Part shown: one piece after another, positions 24,659 to 30,103 of the stretch
Layout: every line of letters begins with the position of its first letter
Position numbering within the stretch: position 1 is the stretch's first letter
Assembly: GCA_905210435.1 (NCBI GenBank)
Contig: CAJLWO010000029.1
Location: 1 to 30,103, forward strand
Origin: an uncultured Bacteroidales bacterium
GTDB lineage: Bacteria > Bacteroidota > Bacteroidia > Bacteroidales > Muribaculaceae
DNA length: 30,103 nucleotides
Direction: 5' to 3'
Position numbers and translations under genes: made by a program
The notes under the pieces: generated by a model
The model's input: only the letters and a program-made list of their open reading frames with translations
Database searches by the model: none
Told to the model about the DNA's origin: nothing

Positions 24659-25017
24659 AACTCAATGTGACGAAAGCAATTATATGCTCATTTTTAGCCA
24701 TGATAGCGGCTCTCGCCCTATGGCATATTCCCGGAGCAGACTCCTGTAAATGGTGCGTTGCAACAGGCGGGGGAGTGCTTACGTTAGTGACACTTCTGTT
24801 CGGCATCGGCATAAAATATAACTCGTCCAATGTCGGAGTCAATATTAGGGTACTCTCTTTGGCAACTCTCTTTATCGGGATTTCATTCAATGTCATTTTT
24901 GCGCTTTTCGATTTCTCGGTTATAACCTACATCATCGTCGCAGCCCTTATCCTGATGGTATACCTGCTGCTACTTACAAATCTGACCGGCATCGCGAAAA
25001 CCGAGCCCGATATTTGA
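24655..25017 (+). CDS. Small four-helix membrane protein, last gene of the cassette
   Basis: A 120-residue inner-membrane protein with four predicted transmembrane helices (about 8-25, 36-54, 66-86, 90-113) and a short cytosolic C-terminus (T-E-P-D-I). I start at 24655 (MKLNVTKAIICSF) because its ATG overlaps the preceding stop as ATGA, a classical translational-coupling arrangement. The open frame further upstream lies inside the GYF_2 gene and encodes basic nonsense. No family is recognised. It is probably the membrane anchor of the cassette. Confidence 0.7.
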   Translation: MKLNVTKAIICSFLAMIAALALWHIPGADSCKWCVATGGGVLTLVTLLFGIGIKYNSSNVGVNIRVLSLATLFIGISFNVIFALFDFSVITYIIVAALILMVYLLLLTNLTGIAKTEPDI

Positions 25018-25145
25018 ATAAACCGTGTATGATCTGACCGGGGTGTCTTATCATCGGATATGACGTAGTCTCGCCCCCCCCACAATTAAAATCTATATTT
25101 ATAATACGTCCTTTTGAGACGGGAGGACATAAAACATTTACAGAA

Positions 25146-25994
25146 ATGAATTTTTTGAAATTTACAGGAATTGCCTTGGCTGCTGTTGCGTGCGGCGCAG
25201 GGTTCGTATCATGCAGTGATGATGACGATGACGATAATGTCCCGGGTGGAGAGAACAAGCCCGGGGTTGTCGTAAATCCATCAAACGTTTTCACTGCCGG
25301 ATTACCTTCAAAGGTAGGCGCATTGAGCATAATAAAGGGTGCCGACGGACGTGTTGTCTCGATGAATGATTCGGAAGACGGGATAAGAATCACATTTGCT
25401 TATCCCGGCATCGGACGTGCTGATTCTTATGATGTCGTTATGCAGGTGGAAGATGACGAGGATAGGTATGTGTTCAATCTGTTGCTCAACGATGCAGGTT
25501 TTACAAAATATTGCAGGCAGATTGAAAGTGATGGTGATATTGAAGAATGGTGGTTTGAATACAATTCAGACGGTCGGCTTACAAAAATGAAACGTACCGA
25601 AGGCGGAAATGAAGTGACCGACATAACCTATACTGATGGCAATGTCACAGCAGTAAAAGTTCGCTCTGAAGAAGATAACTGCGGCGGTGACTATAAAATC
25701 GGTTATGGTTCTTCAGCGATTGAAAACAAGGGCTGTATAATGCTTTTTGATGATACTTTCGGTATTGATATGGATGAAATGGAATATGCATATTTTGCCG
25801 GTCTGCTCGGTAAGGCAACAAGACAGCTCCCTGTATCAAATGATTACGTGAGATTTGACCCGGAAGAAGATGCCTATAGTTGGAACAAAACATTCTCATG
25901 GACATTAAATGCCGGGAATCTGCCGATAAAGTTGACAACCGTTTCAACTGACGAATGGGGTAGTGAAGAGGAAACTTTTGATTTCGCTTGGTAA
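25146..25994 (+). CDS. Surface-exposed lipoprotein, DUF4595-like
   Basis: A 282-residue lipoprotein. The signal peptide ends in the lipobox GFVSC (Cys23), and the mature protein starts C-S-D-D-D-D-D-D. An SDDDD-type stretch right after the Cys is the lipoprotein export signal described for Bacteroides, so it is probably displayed on the cell surface. The rest is beta-rich and acidic, with Y-N-S-D-G-R-L-T-K-M and I-T-Y-T-D-G-N-V-T units like those of DUF4595-type or RHS-like repeats; I am unsure of the exact family. It is monocistronic, between the GYF_2/SPFH cassette and a hairpin at 26050. No clear promoter was found; a C8 tract lies at 25074-25081. Confidence 0.75.
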   Translation: MNFLKFTGIALAAVACGAGFVSCSDDDDDDNVPGGENKPGVVVNPSNVFTAGLPSKVGALSIIKGADGRVVSMNDSEDGIRITFAYPGIGRADSYDVVMQVEDDEDRYVFNLLLNDAGFTKYCRQIESDGDIEEWWFEYNSDGRLTKMKRTEGGNEVTDITYTDGNVTAVKVRSEEDNCGGDYKIGYGSSAIENKGCIMLFDDTFGIDMDEMEYAYFAGLLGKATRQLPVSNDYVRFDPEEDAYSWNKTFSWTLNAGNLPIKLTTVSTDEWGSEEETFDFAW

Positions 25995-26049
25995 ATAAAT
26001 TCTTCTTAGACAACCTCTTAAAAGAGTTATTTTAACCATTTCAATCCCG

Positions 26050-26094
26050 AACGGGGTAACAGATCGTGAAACGCGACCCGTTACTCCGTTTAAT
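26050..26094 (+). terminator. Probable terminator of the surface lipoprotein gene
   Basis: AACGGGGTAAC (26050-26060) pairs with GTTACTCCGTT (26080-26090) through 11 bp with one G-U pair, followed by TTAATCTTTT. It lies 55 nt after the stop. Confidence 0.6.
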
Positions 26095-26096
26095 CT

Positions 26097-26128
26097 TTTG
26101 GAACTTCTGTTTAAAATGCATATTTTTG
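26097..26128 (+). promoter_or_regulatory. Near-consensus promoter upstream of the DUF4924-type gene
   Basis: TTTG (26097-26100), a 20-nt spacer and TATTTTTG (26121-26128) match both parts of the Bacteroidota promoter consensus. The predicted start near 26135 leaves a leader of about 177 nt. Confidence 0.6.
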
Positions 26129-26134
26129 TATCGC

Positions 26135-26240
26135 GTATACCACGGAGTGCCTGCGCATTCCTGATGTAGGAAGGGTGCAGAATCACCCAAAATATAGTGA
26201 CGCACAGTCTGTGCGTCCGTGATACAGATCTCCTCTTTTT
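26135..26240 (+). ncRNA. Candidate structured leader or small RNA
   Basis: Directly after the promoter. An outer imperfect stem (GTATACCACGGA 26135-26146 with TCCGTGATAC 26216-26225) encloses three hairpins: TTCCT/AGGAA (26158-26172), GGGTG/CACCC (26173-26188) and the 19-nt palindrome GACGCACAGTCTGTGCGTC (26199-26217), which competes with the outer stem for two bases. A CTCTTTTTG tail follows near 26232. It may instead be a REP-like DNA repeat. Confidence 0.35.
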
Positions 26241-26311
26241 GATTCCTGTGCAGGAAAATTACTTCCAATTTTGTTATAACATCAGTATCCGAGCATTGAT
26301 AAAAAACGATT

Positions 26312-26869
26312 ATGATAATAGCATCTCAGAAACGAAAGGAAAATATTGCCGAGTATCTCATCTATATGTGGCAGATTGAGGATTTAATCCGCGCCAACAA
26401 CCTCGACATAGAGAAAATAAAGGAAAACGTCATCGACCGTTTCAGCCTCGACGACGCTCAACGCCGCGAGATGACCGAATGGTATGAATCGCTTATCGAC
26501 ATGATGCGCCGCGAGGATGTCGTCAAGTCCGGTCACCTGCAGATCAATAAAAACGTAATCGTGCAGCTCGTGCAGCTTCACCGGGCGCTGCTCGCCGACC
26601 CTCGTTTCGCCGAATATTCCGCCGAGTTTTACCGCACACTCCCGTTCATAGTCGAACTTCGCGCGAAAGCCGGAGACAATCCCGCCGGCGAAATCGAGAC
26701 ATGCTTCAACGCCCTCTACGGCATGCTGATGATGCGTCTGCAATCAAAGGAAGTGACCCCCGAGACAGCCAACGCCATAACCCAGATATCCCGCTTCATA
26801 GCCCTCCTTGCCCATTACTTCAAACTCGACGACGAAGACCGCCTCTTCAATCCCGACAAGGAAAAGTAA
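26312..26869 (+). CDS. DUF4924-type protein
   Basis: A 185-residue, all-helical, probably cytosolic protein of unknown function conserved in Bacteroidales. The N-terminus M-I-I-A-S-Q-K-R-K-E-N-I-A-E-Y-L-I-Y-M-W-Q-x-E-D-L-I-R is the family hallmark as I remember it. There is no signal peptide or membrane segment, and it is rich in charged residues. It has its own promoter and a leader of about 177 nt. It converges on the following minus-strand gene with 19 nt between the stops. Confidence 0.75.
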   Translation: MIIASQKRKENIAEYLIYMWQIEDLIRANNLDIEKIKENVIDRFSLDDAQRREMTEWYESLIDMMRREDVVKSGHLQINKNVIVQLVQLHRALLADPRFAEYSAEFYRTLPFIVELRAKAGDNPAGEIETCFNALYGMLMMRLQSKEVTPETANAITQISRFIALLAHYFKLDDEDRLFNPDKEK

Positions 26870-26888
26870 TACGTCGTTTGGGCGTAGG

Positions 26889-27638
26889 CTAATATCTTTT
26901 CACATCGATATTCTCGTAAGGGGATATCAATAGACGGTAACCGTAGCGGGCAGCTTCCTTTCGCAAATCGCGCATGTCACGTTGAGTGTCACGCAGATTG
27001 CGTATCATGCTATTTATCGATATTTGGCTGTCGTATGATTTGTATACATATCCTGAGACGTCGTTGCCGTTACTATCGGTAATTCTGGTTGTGATGGTGC
27101 GGTAAATATCCTCAGCGTTACGTGCATATCGGTTGTATGTATTTTGATACCATTCTGCACTCATCGCGTTTGAAGATCCATTGTAATAATCCGATGTCGT
27201 GGATTCATGATTGTTGACAGGCACGTATACAGCCGAATTGTTATTGGAGTTATTGCCTTGGCCGATATATGACGACGTGGTAATCCCTGATGGTTTCGTC
27301 GTGCGCTGGTATACATACACACTATTGCCGACTACAACATTCAGACGTGAAAGATCGGAATTGAATTTGTAATCGCCGTATCCCCAATACGTGGTGCCAT
27401 TATATACCTTATAATTCTTCTCGTATATGAATTTCAGGTCTGACTTATGATTTGAATATCCCTGAGAGTCACTGTCGTAACACCCGTTTGACGTGAAAGT
27501 GATAAAAATCCCCGAACCGGAGGATTTTTTTGCGATGCCATCGGTTACAACTTTTTCTATCTTGTAATAATAAGTCGTAGCTGAAGCCGAGAAACCGGCT
27601 AATACTAATAATATAAGATAAAAAATTTTTGTATACAT
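26889..27638 (-). CDS. Secreted protein, paralogue of the neighbouring small secreted protein
   Basis: A 249-residue protein of unknown function. The signal peptide MYTKIFYLILLVLAGFSASA is followed by a domain (about 21-115) shared with the protein at 27847-28254: T-Y-x-x-K, a V-x-x-G-x-x-x-x-S-G-S(G) turn, T-F, an S-D-x-x-G-Y-S segment and Y-x-F-N-S-D-x-S-R-x-N, ending in a V-x-Q strand. A Ser/Asn/Tyr-rich linker (about 115-165) and a C-terminal helical region rich in R-D-x-R-D-M-R-D-L-R-K follow, which the paralogue lacks. It is probably periplasmic. It lies 208 bp downstream of the paralogue on the same strand. Confidence 0.7.
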   Translation of the reverse strand: MYTKIFYLILLVLAGFSASATTYYYKIEKVVTDGIAKKSSGSGIFITFTSNGCYDSDSQGYSNHKSDLKFIYEKNYKVYNGTTYWGYGDYKFNSDLSRLNVVVGNSVYVYQRTTKPSGITTSSYIGQGNNSNNNSAVYVPVNNHESTTSDYYNGSSNAMSAEWYQNTYNRYARNAEDIYRTITTRITDSNGNDVSGYVYKSYDSQISINSMIRNLRDTQRDMRDLRKEAARYGYRLLISPYENIDVKRY

Positions 27639-27656
27639 GATGTCATAATATTAATT

Positions 27657-27771
27657 AAGTAATGAATCAAATTAAATGCAAACTATAAACGAAGTTATTT
27701 TCGAGTTTAGAGATTGCAAGATTCGTGATACCATTGCTTGTTTTGTATCGTTTTAATTTGATTCGTTACTT
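27657..27771. repeat. 20-bp inverted repeat between the paralogous genes
   Basis: AAGTAATGAATCAAATTAAA (27657-27676) reappears inverted at 27752-27771 with one mismatch (19 of 20). 75 nt lie between the arms. In the transcript it would form a long stem; as DNA it could be the ends of a small mobile element, though no target duplication is seen. Confidence 0.7.
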
Positions 27772-27846
27772 ATGTGTCTTTACATGTCGTCTACTTATGG
27801 ATAAGCTCAGGGATATGGGCTAAAATTTATAATGAACTATTCTAAT

Positions 27847-28254
27847 TTAATAAAACTCCTCCTCTTCTTCTTGGACGCCATCAACTTGTTGCCAGACATC
27901 GACAGTATTCGGTAAAAAGGCAGAAGTGGCATTCGCTCTGCTGAAATCTGAATTAAATGTATAATAATTAGCTATTGGCCCCATAGGTCCTTGCTGCTGG
28001 TATTTGTAACGGTTGTTAGCTGTACTTACAAGCCTATATACAAGTTGAACCGGGCCGGAGGAGTATCCGCTGGCATCGCTGACATAGAAACTGTTCATGT
28101 CGTTTTGGAATGTCAGATATTGATATGAACCCGAGCCTCTTGATTTCACTCCGTTTTGGACTGCCTCAACGTGCTTGAAGCAATATGTCTGCGAATAAGA
28201 TGTTATTGTGGCAAAAGCCAACATGATAATGGATAAAATAAATACTCTCTTCAT
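27847..28254 (-). CDS. Small secreted protein, short paralogue
   Basis: A 135-residue protein of unknown function with signal peptide MKRVFILSIIMLAFATITSYS (cleavage before Q-T-Y). The mature domain parallels the N-terminal domain of the protein at 26889-27638: T-Y-C-F-K, N-G-V-K-S-R-G-S-G-S, L-T-F, V-S-D-A-S-G-Y-S and Y-T-F-N-S-D-F-S-R-A-N. It ends in an acidic tail E-E-E-E-E-F-Y, and no other domain is present. It is preceded by the best promoter match of the window (28289-28320). Confidence 0.72.
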   Translation of the reverse strand: MKRVFILSIIMLAFATITSYSQTYCFKHVEAVQNGVKSRGSGSYQYLTFQNDMNSFYVSDASGYSSGPVQLVYRLVSTANNRYKYQQQGPMGPIANYYTFNSDFSRANATSAFLPNTVDVWQQVDGVQEEEEEFY

Positions 28255-28288
28255 AATGCAGTATTGTGTTTGATAATTTGTTGGAATG

Positions 28289-28320
28289 CAAATATAACAA
28301 AATTGACAGTCTGTTGCAAA
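28289..28320 (-). promoter_or_regulatory. Consensus promoter of the small secreted protein gene
   Basis: On the minus strand TTTG (28317-28320), a 20-nt spacer and TATATTTG (28289-28296) match both promoter elements exactly. The start is predicted near 28282, giving a leader of about 28 nt. Confidence 0.7.
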
Positions 28321-28336
28321 TTATAACAATTGAAAA

Positions 28337-28813
28337 TCAGTCATGATGGTACGGTTCTCCGCGCAGTATCGTCATGGCGCGGTACAACTGCTCAACAAAC
28401 AGCAGGCGTATCATCTCGTGTGAGAATGTCATCTGCGAGAACGATACCTTGCTGTCGGCACGTGCGTACATTGCCTCCGAAAAACCGTAGGGCCCTCCGA
28501 TTACGAATATTATATTACCGGCTCCCGCCGAGGCCATGCGCTTGTCGACGTATGCCGCGAAATCGCGCGACGTCATCTCCTTGCCCCGCTCGTCGAGCAA
28601 CACCACATAGTCGCTCGTGCGTATCTGTTCGAGAAACATTTCCCCCTCTTTTACCTTCTGCACACTCTCGCTCGTGCCTTTAGTCACTTTCGCGTCGGGA
28701 AACTGTTTTATTTCAAACGGCACATAATGTCCCAGGCGTTTGCAGTATATTTCAATTCCCTCGCGCAGATAAGCCGCAGTCGTTTTTCCGATGATATAGA
28801 GCGATATTTTCAT
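28337..28813 (-). CDS. rlmH: 23S rRNA pseudouridine-1915 N3-methyltransferase
   Basis: SPOUT-class methyltransferase that uses SAM to methylate pseudouridine 1915 in helix 69 of 23S rRNA on 70S ribosomes. The start at 28813 (MKISLYIIGK) gives 158 residues, the usual RlmH length; the longer ORF to 28846 would overlap the promoter palindrome. The knot motif I-I-F-V-I-G-G-P-Y-G-F and the C-terminal R-G-E-P-Y-H-H are diagnostic. It is divergent from nadC with 45 nt between the starts. Confidence 0.96.
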   Translation of the reverse strand: MKISLYIIGKTTAAYLREGIEIYCKRLGHYVPFEIKQFPDAKVTKGTSESVQKVKEGEMFLEQIRTSDYVVLLDERGKEMTSRDFAAYVDKRMASAGAGNIIFVIGGPYGFSEAMYARADSKVSFSQMTFSHEMIRLLFVEQLYRAMTILRGEPYHHD

Positions 28814-28823
28814 TTTTATTCCG

Positions 28824-28841
28824 TAATTTTGCACAAAATTA
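28824..28841. promoter_or_regulatory. Overlapping divergent rlmH/nadC promoter palindrome
   Basis: TAATTTTGCACAAAATTA is palindromic except for its two central bases. Each half is a TAnnTTTG box: 28824-28831 for nadC on plus and 28834-28841 for rlmH on minus. Clear -33 elements are missing (GAAA at 28861-28864 on plus is the nearest for rlmH). Confidence 0.5.
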
Positions 28842-28858
28842 ATCAATTATTATAAGAC

Positions 28859-29704
28859 ATGAAAACGAAGGACGAACTTATCGATGACCTTATCGCCCTG
28901 GCATTTGCCGAAGATGTAGGCGACGGCGACCATACCACTCTCTCAACCATCCCCGCCGACGAAATGGGACGTCAGCAGCTTATCGTGAAGGAAGAAGGCA
29001 TACTTGCCGGCGTCGAGATGGCACGCCGCGTATTCAATTACTTCGACCCCGAATTGAAAATGACCGTCTTCATCAACGACGGCGCCCGCGTAAAGCCCGG
29101 CGACATCGCATTCGTGGTCGAAGGCAGCGTACGCTCGCTGCTCCAGACCGAACGCACCATGCTCAACATCATGCAGCGCATGAGCGGTATCGCCACAATG
29201 ACGGCGAAATATCAGGATCGCCTTGCCGGACTCAAGACCAAAGTCCTTGATACGCGCAAGACCACCCCGGGCATGCGTCTTATCGAAAAGGAGGCAGTCA
29301 AAATCGGCGGAGGCGAGAACCACCGCATCGGCCTCTTCGACATGATACTCATCAAGGACAATCACGTTGACTTCGCCGGCGGCATCCCGCAGGCCGTAGC
29401 CGCAGCAAAAAAATACTGCAAGGAGACAGGCCGCGACCTCAAGATTGAAGTCGAAGTGCGCAATACCGACGAAATCGATCAGGCACTCGCCGCAGGCATC
29501 GACCGCATCATGCTCGACAACTTCACCCCCGAACGCACCCGCGAAGCCGTAGCCCGCATAGCCGGCCGCGTAGAAATCGAATCCTCAGGCGGTATCACCC
29601 TCGACACCCTCCGCCAATACGGAGAATGCGGCGTCGACTTCATCTCCGTAGGCGCCCTGACCCACTCCGTAAAAGGCCTCGACCTCAGCTTCAAAGCCTG
29701 CTGA
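28859..29704 (+). CDS. nadC: Nicotinate-nucleotide pyrophosphorylase (quinolinate phosphoribosyltransferase)
   Basis: Converts quinolinate and PRPP to nicotinate mononucleotide, CO2 and PPi in de novo NAD synthesis. The 281 residues are of normal length. Visible signatures are D-V-G-D-G-D-H-T-T near the N-terminus, L-D-T-R-K-T-T-P-G-M-R (about 130-140) for the phosphate and quinolinate site, G-G-G-E-N-H-R-I-G-L-F-D, I-K-D-N-H, E-V-E-V-R-N, I-M-L-D-N-F and E-S-S-G-G-I. All expected basic residues are present. nadA and nadB are not in the window. Confidence 0.97.
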   Translation: MKTKDELIDDLIALAFAEDVGDGDHTTLSTIPADEMGRQQLIVKEEGILAGVEMARRVFNYFDPELKMTVFINDGARVKPGDIAFVVEGSVRSLLQTERTMLNIMQRMSGIATMTAKYQDRLAGLKTKVLDTRKTTPGMRLIEKEAVKIGGGENHRIGLFDMILIKDNHVDFAGGIPQAVAAAKKYCKETGRDLKIEVEVRNTDEIDQALAAGIDRIMLDNFTPERTREAVARIAGRVEIESSGGITLDTLRQYGECGVDFISVGALTHSVKGLDLSFKAC

Positions 29705-29730
29705 CCTCGCAGCCTTTAATTAACGACTTC

Positions 29731-29768
29731 TGAGTGGAGTTTGCTCAGGTCAGAGTAAACTCCACTCA
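29731..29768 (+). terminator. Hairpin downstream of nadC
   Basis: TGAGTGGAGTTT (29731-29742) and AAACTCCACTCA (29757-29768) form a perfect 12-bp stem, 26 nt after the nadC stop and between convergent genes. A U-rich tail is lacking on both strands, so termination may be inefficient. Confidence 0.5.
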
Positions 29769-29828
29769 ACTTAAGTAAATAGCATCGGGCTGCACTTCCA
29801 TGCGGTCACCAATCGCTTGAGGTTGTGG

Positions 29829-30090
29829 TTAATTCGCTCCCCACGGAGCATAAATAAATGATTTTATGAACGCCCAGTTGTTGTATACGGTATAAGCTAC
29901 AAAAAAAGCTAATGCGTACAGTACCATATTGTAGCTGCAGCCCGCTGCAGGTTCGTCGTCTACGCCCTTGGATTGGAACAGCATGACCGCTACAATTCCC
30001 ACTACAAAGCATGCTGCGATAAAGAGAGCCCAATAAGTATAAATCGGGATTACTACTGGTGCGATAAAATCGCGTTGGTTTAGAAATCAT
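29829..30090 (-). pseudogene. Small two-helix membrane protein gene, apparently frameshifted
   Basis: On the minus strand the frame from about 30086 to 29829 encodes P-V-V-I-P-I-Y-T-Y-W-A-L-F-I-A-A-C-F-V-V-G-I-V-A-V-M, a second membrane helix (M-V-L-Y-A-L-A-F-F-V-A-Y-T-V-Y) and the end P-W-G-A-N. It has no start codon ahead of the first helix. The ATG at 30088-30090 in the next frame begins M-I-S-K-P-T-R-F, and dropping one T of the TTTT run (30066-30069) joins it to I-A-P-V-V-I-P-I, giving an intact protein of about 86 residues. A sequencing error, a real mutation or frameshifting are all possible. No family is recognised. Confidence 0.5.
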
Positions 30091-30103
30091 CAAATAAAGA
30101 GAG
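30080..30103 (-). CDS. Partial 3' end of a gene entering from the right edge
   Basis: The last minus-strand codons visible read L-S-L-F-D-D-F followed by TAA (30080-30082), overlapping the proposed ATG at 30088-30090 as in tightly packed operons. Only seven residues are visible, so no product can be named. Confidence 0.25.
   Translation of the reverse strand, partial: LSLFDDF

Larger units (their letters stand above)
25995..26311. other. Intergenic region before the DUF4924-type gene
   Basis: 317 bp holding the terminator of the lipoprotein gene, a near-consensus promoter and a palindrome-packed leader (entered separately). No protein gene. Confidence 0.6.

Noticed and set aside
26050..26090. 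Possible tRNA-like fold downstream of the surface lipoprotein gene
   Set aside because: Only one stem forms, without T-arm or anticodon-arm signatures; it fits a terminator.
29806..30093. 95-residue minus-strand ORF at the right edge
   Set aside because: After its first eight or nine codons it reads the wrong frame; the membrane helices are encoded in the neighbouring frame.

Overview
The window looks like chromosomal core and accessory DNA of a Bacteroidota member, most likely order Bacteroidales and plausibly family Muribaculaceae. The grounds are promoter-like boxes of the Bacteroidota type (TTTG / TAnnTTTG), weak or absent Shine-Dalgarno sequences, the order thrS-infC-rpmI-rplT, a DUF4924-type protein, a carboxypeptidase-regulatory-like secreted protein, a FadL-type porin, and lipoproteins of which one carries an SDDDD-type surface-export signal. 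The family-level assignment is from memory and was not checked. No rRNA, tRNA, IS element, prophage or CRISPR array was seen.

Layout. 1-3.5 kb (minus): lon followed by an A+T-rich CoiA-like nuclease gene. 3.8-5.4 kb (plus): guaA with its own promoter and terminator. 5.7-7.0 kb: a secreted carboxypeptidase-regulatory-like protein converging on a small lipoprotein. 7.0-13.2 kb (minus): a Pif1-type helicase with TPRs, mutS2, cardiolipin synthase and the lipoprotein, all in one direction. 13.3-17.4 kb (minus): a FadL-type porin, an aromatic- and Gly/Arg-rich secreted protein, and an HdeD-like membrane protein, separated by palindromic extragenic DNA and terminators. 17.8-21.4 kb (minus): the translation operon thrS-infC-rpmI-rplT. 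21.5-25.0 kb (plus): a compact four-gene cassette with three GYF_2-like domains, an SPFH protein, a zinc ribbon and a small membrane protein. 25.1-28.3 kb: a surface lipoprotein, a DUF4924-type gene preceded by a near-consensus promoter and a palindrome-rich leader, and two paralogous small secreted proteins. 28.3-29.7 kb: divergent rlmH and nadC sharing an overlapping palindromic promoter. Right edge: a small membrane-protein gene that appears frameshifted.

Two observations stand out. First, the short thrS leader contains a 7-bp hairpin with a 7-nt loop that reads like the anticodon loop of tRNA-Thr(UGU), with U33, UGU at 34-36 and A37. It suggests that ThrRS represses its own mRNA by tRNA mimicry, as in E. 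coli but in an unrelated leader. Second, the GYF_2/SPFH cassette looks like a self-contained membrane-associated complex, perhaps analogous to the SPFH-containing PspA partner systems of other bacteria. The PspA link is inference only; no PspA gene is present here.
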